Source: Clostridia bacterium
GTDB taxonomy: Bacteria > Bacillota > Clostridia > Oscillospirales > CAG-272
Assembly (NCBI GenBank): GCA_900753285.1
Contig: CAADYN010000044.1
Location: forward strand, 1-6,274
Length of the DNA stretch: 6,274 nt
Direction of reading: 5' to 3'
Shown: piece after piece, positions 1-6,274 of the stretch
Numbering within the stretch: the stretch's first letter is position 1
Layout of the letters: each line of letters opens with the position of its first letter
The notes under the pieces: model-generated
Seen by the model: only the letters and a program-made list of their open reading frames with translations
The model's database searches: none
What the model was told of the DNA's origin: nothing
Program-made: the position numbers and the translations under genes

Positions 1-1770
1 AACTTTCTTGATGAAGAACAAAAGGAACTGTATCTGCGCGCGAAGACCGTTTATCCTCTATTTGTAGGATTAGATGAGCTTATCTGGTTCCCGCTTACTG
101 ACGGAAGATGGAACATGGAAACAGATTACAAATCAGCAACGGGAGAGGAAGTCGGAGGAGAATATCCATACTATGTTTCGGCGACCGGCAGATACGAGAG
201 TTATGACAATTTTTATGCTATGCTGCGCACCGTTTTTACTGATGAATACGCGGATGAGCTGTGCGGCGGCGTCATGATTGATGTTGACGGAACGACCTAC
301 TACCCTTCCACTTCAAAAGGCGGCAGTGGAGCATATTTTTCGAATCTGTACCCCGACACATTCAATCTCATCGAAAAAAGCGATGATACAATTGAATTTG
401 AAGTCGTCGGGCATTACATCTTTGCGATACGCGGAGAGGATTTCGATTACGTTGACGACGAGCCGTACACGATAAGCACTCCTATACGCATGGTGAAGAC
501 TGAAAGAGGCTGGCGTTTTGACCGTTTCGGTATAGCCGCCGACCTCTTTGACGAGGATATCTGGAACGAGAAGTATTCCGAATATATTGAATATTCAAAA
601 AACACGGCAAGTATAGAGACTAACTATACAGCTTTAGAAAAGAACGCAGAATTACAGGAGCTGATTTGGGAAAATGATGAAATTTCTGAAGAAGAGGCAA
701 CTATAATTGTTTCCAATCTTATTACGCTCGGAAATGACGCAAATATATTGTCTATGGCGAATTTCAGTCTGACAGGATATTATGAGGACTTAAATAACGA
801 AGGATATTTTGAAATCAATCGTTCTGAATCCGCTTTCTTGCGTGAGCATTCCGAGATAAACAGCACGAATGATATCAGAACACTGTTTTATTCTGCATTT
901 GACTCGGAAACCGCTGAAGATTATCTGGCTCCGCTCCTTGATGGAATTGAAATAGAAGGAAGCAAAATACCTTTGTATACGGATATAGACGGAAAGCTGT
1001 TCCTTAATGCGTTTTCCCCTGCTGTTTGCTTAGCATACGGAAGTTGGCAGGCAAATACAGTAAAAATTATCAACATATCTTCCGACACAATCGAGGCTGA
1101 GGCTGAAATTATTCCTTTTTACACAAATAAAAAAATCATATCAAAATTATGCGTAAAAAAAGAAAACAACCTTTGGCGTCTTGATGATTCTTTTGGCGTT
1201 TGCTTTTCAACAATAAACTCAATAGACGCAAGTACTCCGCTTGACAGCCAGTTTAAGAGTTTATTAAAAAAGCTGATAACCGTAGATATGTTTGATACAG
1301 GAGATTTCCTGTTTAATAACTGTTTAACATTTGAAACTGGCGATACATATGCTCTCATCAATGTAAATAGTATATATACTATCGACAATGAGCTCGGTGA
1401 TATCTTCAGTTCAACTCATCCGATAAATGCTATGAAGGAATATGTCACTGATTTATTCACTGAGGAGATTTCTAACAAAATAAACTCAGAGATATCTCAG
1501 CTGTATCGTGAAGAAGATGATGAGATTTTTTATAATCTATATTTAACAGTTCCATCAAGAATTTCAAGAATGAATCTTGATTTTGGATACATTATAGGTC
1601 AAACAGATAATGCTGTGCTTGCTGTATTCAGGTACACATATTCTGCGGGAAAAGCGTATACGTTCTACCGTATAGTTCCTCTTATAAAGGAGAATGGAAA
1701 TTTGAAATTCACCGCTCCCATAACGCCAAGCCTCGCTCATCATATGTGCGGGTGGGAAATCATCGGCTGA
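1..1770 (+). CDS. Large three-module protein of unknown function, 5'-partial (possibly IseA-like/NTF2-like repeats)
   Basis: The reading frame is open from the first base, so the true start lies left of the window; the first in-frame ATG (115) falls inside a module and is not the start. The visible 589 residues divide into three diverged copies of one module, at roughly codons 5-182, 213-402 and 413-585. Each copy has an N-terminal helix, a short aromatic strand, a helix ending in an FT/FD-x-E pattern (VFTDEYADEL, AFDSETAEDYL, LFTEEISNKI), a strand pattern such as DDTIEFEV or SDTIEAEAEI, and a closing strand with a Trp or equivalent (RGWRF, NLWRL, GNLKF). I recognise no catalytic motif. The protein is acidic, and the lipoprotein gene downstream suggests it acts outside the membrane, but its N-terminus with any signal peptide is missing. 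The layout resembles IseA-type DL-endopeptidase inhibitor or NTF2-like domains; this is a family guess only. The first module is clearly richer in GC than the other two. Confidence -1.
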   Translation, partial: NFLDEEQKELYLRAKTVYPLFVGLDELIWFPLTDGRWNMETDYKSATGEEVGGEYPYYVSATGRYESYDNFYAMLRTVFTDEYADELCGGVMIDVDGTTYYPSTSKGGSGAYFSNLYPDTFNLIEKSDDTIEFEVVGHYIFAIRGEDFDYVDDEPYTISTPIRMVKTERGWRFDRFGIAADLFDEDIWNEKYSEYIEYSKNTASIETNYTALEKNAELQELIWENDEISEEEATIIVSNLITLGNDANILSMANFSLTGYYEDLNNEGYFEINRSESAFLREHSEINSTNDIRTLFYSAFDSETAEDYLAPLLDGIEIEGSKIPLYTDIDGKLFLNAFSPAVCLAYGSWQANTVKIINISSDTIEAEAEIIPFYTNKKIISKLCVKKENNLWRLDDSFGVCFSTINSIDASTPLDSQFKSLLKKLITVDMFDTGDFLFNNCLTFETGDTYALINVNSIYTIDNELGDIFSSTHPINAMKEYVTDLFTEEISNKINSEISQLYREEDDEIFYNLYLTVPSRISRMNLDFGYIIGQTDNAVLAVFRYTYSAGKAYTFYRIVPLIKENGNLKFTAPITPSLAHHMCGWEIIG

Positions 1771-1794
1771 AAGTAAATGCAATTGAATTAAATT

Positions 1795-1799
1795 GGAGG
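1795..1799 (+). promoter_or_regulatory. Ribosome binding site GGAGG that sets the lipoprotein start
   Basis: GGAGG lies 5 nt before the ATG at 1805. An in-frame TTG at 1793 would give four extra residues, but it overlaps this site and has no site of its own, so the ATG at 1805 is the better start. Confidence -1.
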
Positions 1800-1804
1800 A
1801 AATT

Positions 1805-2626
1805 ATGAAATACATGAGATATTTATTTGCGTCAATTATTATCGGAATAATTTTATTGCTTTCGTCGTGCTTTAACGGAGAAATAGAGGACGAATATACA
1901 ACTGAGACAATGTTTCCCGCAGGAATAGATGAAGAATATACAATTGAGACAATGTTTTCCGAAGAACTTCGCAGAGCTACAACTGTTGAAGTGTCAGATA
2001 AAGTATTATTCGATCAGCTTATCATAACTGACGATACCGCTGAAATGCTTGCTGAAAGGATTTCCGACTATCTTGTGAATGACACACATCCTTTCGAGGA
2101 TTTTGATGATATTAAAAAAATATCCGATGCGACCGGATTTATAGCAATGCCTTTTTACAACGAGAAAATTCCGAAAATCAAGAATATTAATCCCGCACTT
2201 GATTCCCTTGATGACGAAGCGATCTCACAGAGATACAATGAAATGAACACCGAGAGGCAGATGATAAATAAGTACTACATAGATGATCTGTACATTGCGA
2301 TTGCCGAGCTTTTCGGAAATGAAAATCCGGCACTTTTTGAGATCGGTGAAAGTATTAACGCGGAGAATCTTTTGTTGTATGTTGATTATAAATTCGGGAT
2401 TATTTATGATTACGGGGATTGTCCAAGATTCAGCGGAATTCCGCAGGTTATTTCTTATGAAAAAACTAACGATGGATATGAGTGCGAGGCTAAGATTATG
2501 CCGCATCTCAGTGAAGTCACGATTGAAAATTACAGAGAAATTGAGGATACACTTCAGACATTCAGATATAAGTTTAAGTATGTTGACGGAGGACTTATCC
2601 TTGTGTATAAGAAGACGATTGAATAG
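1805..2626 (+). CDS. Predicted lipoprotein with one copy of the neighbouring module
   Basis: This encodes 273 residues starting at the ATG 5 nt after GGAGG. The N-terminus is a lipoprotein signal peptide: a short charged start (MKYMRY), a hydrophobic stretch at residues 7-19, and the lipobox L-S-S-C with lipidation at Cys22. That places the mature protein on the outer face of the membrane in a Gram-positive cell. Residues 27-54 are two tandem 14-residue units sharing EYTxETMF, an acidic linker that probably spaces the domain from the membrane. The rest (about 60-273) looks like a single diverged copy of the module repeated in the upstream gene; ECEAKIMPH, for example, matches EAEAEIIPF there, with the same helix-then-strand order. 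It follows the upstream gene by 34 nt with no visible promoter or terminator, so co-transcription is likely. The function is unknown; a role related to the upstream protein is inferred from shared modules and position. Confidence -1.
   Translation: MKYMRYLFASIIIGIILLLSSCFNGEIEDEYTTETMFPAGIDEEYTIETMFSEELRRATTVEVSDKVLFDQLIITDDTAEMLAERISDYLVNDTHPFEDFDDIKKISDATGFIAMPFYNEKIPKIKNINPALDSLDDEAISQRYNEMNTERQMINKYYIDDLYIAIAELFGNENPALFEIGESINAENLLLYVDYKFGIIYDYGDCPRFSGIPQVISYEKTNDGYECEAKIMPHLSEVTIENYREIEDTLQTFRYKFKYVDGGLILVYKKTIE
1883..1966 (+). repeat. Two tandem 42-bp (14-codon) units in the lipoprotein linker
   Basis: The units are 1883-1924 and 1925-1966. Their core segments 1892-1918 and 1934-1960 are 27 nt long and differ at two positions, while the ends have diverged. 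Both units stay in frame and encode IEDEYTTETMFPAG and IDEEYTIETMFSEE. The high DNA identity points to a recent in-frame tandem duplication just after the lipobox. Confidence -1.
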
Positions 2627-2657
2627 AAAATTTATTATGCTGCAAGGGGAGCCAGTT

Positions 2658-2689
2658 AAGCATCTCATTAATTTGAGGTGCTTTTTGTT
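2658..2689 (+). terminator. Intrinsic terminator of the plus-strand unit
   Basis: AGCATCTCA (2659-2667) pairs with TGAGGTGCT (2674-2682) through one G-T wobble, with an extra A-T pair at the base (2658/2683) and a six-base loop TTAATT. A T-rich tail (TTTTTGTT) follows. It lies 31 nt after the lipoprotein stop codon. Confidence -1.
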
Positions 2690-2712
2690 GTATGTAACTG
2701 AATAATCCATAC

Positions 2713-2753
2713 GGCAAAGCGATGATTTTTGATAGATTATCCGTTGCCTTTTT
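2713..2753 (+). terminator. Possible second terminator hairpin
   Basis: GGCAA (2713-2717) pairs with TTGCC (2744-2748), and GATGAT (2721-2726) pairs with ATTATC (2736-2741) with one G-T wobble. A small internal loop separates the two stems, and TTTTT (2749-2753) follows. It could back up the hairpin at 2658-2689. The broken stem makes this less certain. Confidence -1.
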
Positions 2754-2792
2754 CATGCTCAAGAAATCTATCCTCAGTGCTCAAAGAAAACA

Positions 2793-2826
2793 GAGCTTGC
2801 CTCCATGTTCTGGAAAACGCAAGCTC
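2793..2826 (-). terminator. Probable terminator of the ABC exporter unit
   Basis: GAGCTTGC (2793-2800) and GCAAGCTC (2819-2826) form a perfect 8-bp stem. Inside it, TCCA and TGGA can make a smaller inner stem. Read on the minus strand it starts 55 nt after the stop of the last ABC gene and is followed by TGTTTTCTTTG, a T-rich but interrupted tail. Position and orientation fit a terminator for the minus-strand unit. Confidence -1.
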
Positions 2827-2880
2827 CGTTCATCCGACCAATCACATATATTTACTGCTTTTTTTCTGCAATTTTTACAA

Positions 2881-4422
2881 TCACATATACCTACTCGCCT
2901 GAAGATTAAACAGACGTGCATATTCACCGTTCTTCTCCAGCAGCTCGCGGTGTGTGCCTTGCTCTGTTATATGCCCGTCTGACAAAACAAGAATCTTGTC
3001 ACACAGCGTTATGCTCGACAGGCGATGCGATATGAGCACTGCGCTCTTATCCTTTGATATCCTTGCAAAATCCTCAAAAATTTCATACTCCGCAATCGGA
3101 TCAAGCGCGGCGGAGGGTTCGTCAAGCAGCACAACAGGCGCGTCTCTGAAAAATGCTCTTGCCAAAGAAACACGCTGCCATTGACCTCCGGACAGTTCTT
3201 TTCCTGCTTTATCGAATTGCCTGGTCAGATTTGTCTCTAAAGCATTATCCCATTCCTGTGCAAATTCAGACACATGGCTGCGGGATATCGCCTCGTATAT
3301 CTTCTTATCATCATCCTTTTTTTGGATATTCGATAATGCAATATTCTCTCGCAAAGTAAAGCTATACCGCACATAATCCTGGAACAACACACCGTACAGC
3401 TTCCGTAGTGCAAACAGATCATACTCTCTGATGTCGATTCCGTTTATTTCAATGACACCTTCGGTCGGATCATAGAACCTGCACAACAGCTTCACAATCG
3501 TACTTTTTCCAGCGCCGTTATTTCCAACCAATCCGAGCTTTTCTCGCGGGTCAACTGTAAAGCTGCAATTTTTCAAAACATATGTATCAGAAGAAGGATA
3601 TCGGAACGAGACATTTTTAAATGTGATTGACGGAATACAATTCATATCCGGAACCATACTTCCGCCGGTTTCTGTTTTAGGTGTATAAGAAACAAACTCC
3701 ATGATATCGTCCAGCTGAACACATTCCTGAGCGAAGCGCGTATAAATATTAGAAATTCCGAGTAAGTTCCTTTTAAATTGATTTGTTGCGGAGATAAAAT
3801 AAGTCACGTCGCCAATTCCTATCACGTGCGAAAACAATTTTGCCACAGAGAAAAGTATTGCAATCGCTTCAATTCCGACTTCCATGCACACTGAAAGACA
3901 TTCTCTTGTCTGGACTTTGGTTTGCAGCTTTTTGTTTTGCGTATAGTATTCATTCCATTCGTTTTCATATTTTCCAAACAAAAAATTTTTCAGGTCATAT
4001 AGACGAAGCTCGCATTTCGCGTCACCGAAAAACAGTCCTTTTACATAATCCATTTTTCTCTGTCTTGTGATCTGCTCTTTATTAAATTTGTATTGTTCTT
4101 CCTTGTTCTTTTTCTGCTGCACTATCGGAATTATACTCAGTACAACGATAAACGGCAGGATTCTGAAATCCAGTCCGACCATAATAACAACTGAAACTAT
4201 GATTTTAAGGAAGCTTTGTATGATGTAGAATAAGAACATAACGATGGATTTTGTTGTGCCGCGCATATAATTCGATGTATTTCTGAGCTTATCTGCCATT
4301 CCACTGCTGTCAAAGAAAGACATATCCGCGCGGGAGATTTTATCTATCAAAAGATTGTCTATATAAAAATCCACCCTGTCATTATATTTATACGAAACGA
4401 TTTTATAGGTACAGTTCACCAA
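2881..4422 (-). CDS. ABC exporter half-transporter lacking its N-terminus (gene D)
   Basis: This is a fused membrane-domain/ATPase ABC exporter of 513 residues from a TTG at 4422, which has no ribosome binding site. Likely membrane helices lie at about residues 58-82, 87-102 and 178-200. The ATPase domain starts near 266 and is complete: Walker A GNNGAGKST (300-308), Q-loop Gln348, signature LSGGQ (410-414), Walker B VVLLDE (430-435), D-loop SAALDP and H-loop His466. Ungapped comparison with gene C around the shared SFF motif (D 35-37, C 128-130) shows D lacks about 93 residues relative to C, that is helix 1 and most of helix 2. The D frame still looks homologous a little upstream of the TTG (CLSNFFSGL), back to about 4447, where sequence from gene C begins. 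D is therefore probably a 5'-truncated remnant. It might be translated by reinitiation after C, whose stop lies inside it, but should not work as an exporter alone. The substrate is unknown. Confidence -1.
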   Translation of the reverse strand: MVNCTYKIVSYKYNDRVDFYIDNLLIDKISRADMSFFDSSGMADKLRNTSNYMRGTTKSIVMFLFYIIQSFLKIIVSVVIMVGLDFRILPFIVVLSIIPIVQQKKNKEEQYKFNKEQITRQRKMDYVKGLFFGDAKCELRLYDLKNFLFGKYENEWNEYYTQNKKLQTKVQTRECLSVCMEVGIEAIAILFSVAKLFSHVIGIGDVTYFISATNQFKRNLLGISNIYTRFAQECVQLDDIMEFVSYTPKTETGGSMVPDMNCIPSITFKNVSFRYPSSDTYVLKNCSFTVDPREKLGLVGNNGAGKSTIVKLLCRFYDPTEGVIEINGIDIREYDLFALRKLYGVLFQDYVRYSFTLRENIALSNIQKKDDDKKIYEAISRSHVSEFAQEWDNALETNLTRQFDKAGKELSGGQWQRVSLARAFFRDAPVVLLDEPSAALDPIAEYEIFEDFARISKDKSAVLISHRLSSITLCDKILVLSDGHITEQGTHRELLEKNGEYARLFNLQASRYM

Positions 4423-5683
4423 GCCGGAGAAAAAGTTGCTGAGACAATGTCGGTCGATAAAATCGGAGCAATAATTTTACAATTGTGGTTTTGCCTGCAC
4501 CGTTTTTTCCTACTAAAAGAACTTTTTTACCGGGTGCAATGGTTAAATTTAAATTTTGGAGAACGTTCCTGTCATCATTAGGATAATGAAATGATACATT
4601 ATGAAATTCTATATATGGAGGTGTGTGTTCAATAGGCTCTTCTCCCATAGCATCTTGGGATGGAAGAGATATAAATTCCGTAAAGCGAAGAATATGCGGA
4701 ATCGTTACTTTAATATGTTTAGGTACGGACTGGCATAGTGACCGAAACTGTCTGTCCGATTTTTCCGCGAAGGACAAAAACATAGTTAATGTTCCGATTG
4801 TCATTCCGCCGCACAGCACTGAGTATGAAGAATATCCCACAATAAGAACGCTTCCTATAACAGACAACAAGAGAGATATGCTCGATAGCGTTACTCCGCG
4901 GGTGAAAATTCTAGTTCGCTCTGCACGAAGCTTATTCCATATGTTTTGGTATTTCTCTAACCAATATGTACGCAGGTTATACAGCCTTAAATCCTTTGCA
5001 TAGCTGTCAGTTGTAAGCAAACTTCGGTAATAATCTTTTACTCGGTTCTCGGGAACACTTTTTATTGAGAAACGATCCATCTTTACTGTAGCATTATGAT
5101 TAATTATGACGCTCGGTATACCGGTCAATAAATAAGCACATCCTACCGCAGGTTCGATAGAGAGAAAATAACCCAACGCTACAAAAAAGGTAACGGCGCT
5201 GATTATCTCACGTATGAAGTATGTCATAGCGTCACTGACTTCCTGCTTACTGTTCTGGGCGACCTGAAGCATATCCTGATTCGACGGATCGTCAAAAAAG
5301 GATAAATCCAGTTCCGACATTTTTTTCATAATCAGCTCGTCCAATTTCTTTTGAGATTTCATATACAATATCGGACGAATAACACCGAAATTAACTTTGT
5401 TGACGCACGTTATGATAAGCGTTATAGCCAGATACAGAGCGACCAATAAAATGATGCTCTCCAAAGTATCGGAGCCGCTGTATTCTTCGGTCAGAGCATC
5501 CAGCACTTCCTTCCAAAGAAAGATGTTGACCAAAGAAACGGGATAACTGATTGCAAAAAACAGCATATACAATACCGCTAAAACCGGCTGAGAAGAAAAC
5601 AATAGCTTTATTGCATACCATTCTGCTGCAACAAATTTTTTTGCGTTAGTGAGGTGTAGTTTTTTAGTTTTGATCTTTTCCAA
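4403..5683 (-). CDS. ABC exporter half-transporter with ATPase domain cut after Walker A (gene C)
   Basis: The frame encodes 426 residues from a TTG preceded at 6 nt by AAAGGAG. A complete membrane domain is visible, with helices at about residues 34-56, 75-94, 158-176, 180-195, 264-285 and possibly 287-303. The ATPase domain starts near 358 (IEFHNVSFHYP) and has Walker A GKNGAGKTT (392-400). Homology continues through RFYRPT (407-412). The last 14 residues resemble nothing in the family, and the frame ends at 4403. Q-loop, signature, Walker B and H-loop are all absent; about 190 residues are missing compared with gene D. From 4447 on, the DNA is gene D sequence in another frame, so the tail is D DNA read out of frame. 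The product could insert in the membrane but could not hydrolyse ATP. Full members of this family normally work as homo- or heterodimers; with its ATPase half missing, C is most simply a broken gene. Confidence -1.
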   Translation of the reverse strand: MEKIKTKKLHLTNAKKFVAAEWYAIKLLFSSQPVLAVLYMLFFAISYPVSLVNIFLWKEVLDALTEEYSGSDTLESIILLVALYLAITLIITCVNKVNFGVIRPILYMKSQKKLDELIMKKMSELDLSFFDDPSNQDMLQVAQNSKQEVSDAMTYFIREIISAVTFFVALGYFLSIEPAVGCAYLLTGIPSVIINHNATVKMDRFSIKSVPENRVKDYYRSLLTTDSYAKDLRLYNLRTYWLEKYQNIWNKLRAERTRIFTRGVTLSSISLLLSVIGSVLIVGYSSYSVLCGGMTIGTLTMFLSFAEKSDRQFRSLCQSVPKHIKVTIPHILRFTEFISLPSQDAMGEEPIEHTPPYIEFHNVSFHYPNDDRNVLQNLNLTIAPGKKVLLVGKNGAGKTTIVKLLLRFYRPTLSQQLFLRLGELYL

Positions 5684-5689
5684 ATAGTT

Positions 5690-5696
5690 CTCCTTT
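5690..5696 (-). promoter_or_regulatory. Ribosome binding site AAAGGAG for gene C
   Basis: AAAGGAG on the minus strand stands 6 nt before the TTG at 5683 and decides that start, since the next in-frame Met is about residue 40, inside the first membrane helix. The site overlaps the TAA (5695-5697) that ends the upstream ABC remnant, a layout typical of translationally coupled operon genes. Confidence -1.
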
Positions 5697-5799
5697 ACTG
5701 AGATTGTTTGTCAAACATTTCGGTATAAATTCCACCTTTTGCATACAGTTCGGCGTGAGTACTGTATTCTGCCACTTGTCCATTATCGAACACCGCATC
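5695..5799 (-). pseudogene. C-terminal scrap of another ABC exporter ATPase domain (gene B remnant)
   Basis: Between genes A and C, one minus-strand frame encodes 34 residues plus TAA that read as the extreme C-terminus of an ABC ATPase domain: VFDNGQVAEYSTHAEL followed by YAKGGIYTEMFDKQSQ. The matching part of gene A is VFDGGKIVESGTHAHL, so the family assignment is firm although the scrap is short. It lies in a different frame from gene A and begins within gene A's stop codon. No start codon or ribosome binding site gives it a sensible reading of its own. The simplest view is that a full ABC gene once stood directly before gene C and that all but its last 34 codons were deleted. An assembly collapse between similar ABC genes would look the same. 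Confidence -1.
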
Positions 5800-6274
5800 A
5801 CCATTCAAACCTGCTCGCTTGAATATTGTACATTTTCGCATACATTCCATCCATTTGCATCAGATGTGCATGAGTGCCGGATTCTACAATTTTTCCGCCA
5901 TCGAACACAAAAATCTTATCCGCATTACGCACGCAGGACAATCTGTGAGATATTATGATCACGGTTTTGTCTATTGTGTATTCATCAAGATTTTCCATAA
6001 TTTTCGCCTCAGACAAAGGGTCAAGTGCAGCGGACGGCTCATCCATCACAATAATATCTCTGTTTGCCGCGAAAACACGGGAAATAGCCAACTTTTGCTG
6101 CTCGCCTCCTGACAAAACCGTACCGTCATCGTAAAATTCACGCGTCAGCTCTGTATAGTACCCTTTCGGCAAGCCTTTGATTTTGTCGTCGAGCTCCGAT
6201 AACCGAATTGATGTATCTAAAACTTTCCTCTCGCCATTCATTATGCCGCAGAAAATGTTTTCTGATATCGGAAG
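5798..6274 (-). CDS. ABC transporter ATPase domain, C-terminal part only, cut by window edge (gene A)
   Basis: The frame is open to the right edge, so the gene continues beyond the window; an in-frame ATG at 6241 is internal and not the start. The visible 158 residues begin at LPISENIF, the stretch just after the Q-loop (compare FTLRENIA in gene D). They contain signature LSGGEQQ (visible residues 54-60), Walker B IIVMDE, D-loop SAALDP, the H-loop histidine in IIISHRLS, and the usual C-terminal VFDGGKIVESGTH region. It ends NIQASRFEW, like gene D's NLQASRYM, which suggests both belong to the same exporter subfamily with a fused N-terminal membrane domain; that half is not visible. All motifs in view are intact, so this gene may be functional. 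It is the first of the minus-strand ABC cluster seen here, followed without a gap by the gene B scrap. Confidence -1.
   Translation of the reverse strand, partial: LPISENIFCGIMNGERKVLDTSIRLSELDDKIKGLPKGYYTELTREFYDDGTVLSGGEQQKLAISRVFAANRDIIVMDEPSAALDPLSEAKIMENLDEYTIDKTVIIISHRLSCVRNADKIFVFDGGKIVESGTHAHLMQMDGMYAKMYNIQASRFEW

Noticed and set aside
115..1770. ATG at 115 as the start of the first protein
   Set aside because: There is no good ribosome binding site, and the codons before it encode the N-terminal helix of the first module, so the gene extends left of the window.
2225..2710. Minus-strand open frame of 161 codons opposite the lipoprotein gene
   Set aside because: It is antisense to a gene with a clear ribosome binding site, signal peptide and module similarity, shows no domain or ribosome binding site, and covers the plus-strand terminator.
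4403..4450. Programmed ribosomal frameshift joining genes C and D into one protein
   Set aside because: Going from frame C to frame D needs a +1 shift, whereas the short T-run here would favour -1 slippage. The joined product would still lack most of C's ATPase domain and D's first helices.
4623..5003. Plus-strand open frame of 126 codons across gene C
   Set aside because: It lies antisense to a clear ABC membrane/ATPase coding region, has no recognisable domain, and its composition is explained by the opposite strand.
5798..6241. Gene A as a complete small protein starting at the ATG at 6241
   Set aside because: The frame is open to the window edge and the residues before this Met (LPISENIF) match the conserved region after the Q-loop, so the Met is internal.
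1..6274. CRISPR array, tRNA, rRNA, insertion sequence or attachment site
   Set aside because: I saw no spaced direct repeats, no tRNA-like cloverleaf, no transposase motifs and no terminal inverted repeats; the only clear DNA repeat is the 42-bp pair at 1883-1966.

Overview
The window looks like chromosomal DNA from a low-to-middle GC Gram-positive bacterium, most likely a gut-type Clostridia/Oscillospiraceae relative. The grounds are AGGAG-type ribosome binding sites, use of TTG starts, a lipobox lipoprotein, Firmicutes-style ABC exporter half-transporters, and convergent units ending in simple hairpins. This placement is inference; no taxonomic marker gene is present.

Plus-strand unit (1-2690). 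A large protein, cut by the left edge, runs to 1770. Its visible 589 residues are three diverged copies of one module of about 170-190 residues. A 273-residue lipoprotein gene follows after 34 nt; behind its lipobox cysteine it appears to carry a single copy of the same module. A hairpin with a T-run (2658-2689) closes the unit. The module's predicted layout, helices followed by strands with an 'FTxE' helix end and a 'DDTIE' strand, resembles extracytoplasmic IseA-like (DL-endopeptidase inhibitor) or NTF2-like domains. I offer that only as a tentative family guess.

Intergenic stretch (2627-2880). It holds the terminators of two convergent units and no credible gene.

Minus-strand unit (6274 down to 2881). 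This is a cluster of ABC exporter genes (fused membrane domain plus ATPase), read right to left, in which almost every gene is damaged. Gene A is seen only as the C-terminal half of its ATPase domain, because the window ends. It is followed directly by a 34-codon scrap of the C-terminus of another ABC gene (B). Gene C has a full membrane domain but its ATPase domain stops just after Walker A. Gene D begins inside what should be its second membrane helix and is then complete to its end. The two junctions (about 5799 and about 4448) look like separate deletions inside a tandem array of ABC exporter genes, or like assembly collapse of such an array. If the sequence is correct, neither C nor D alone should make a working transporter. 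No substrate can be inferred.
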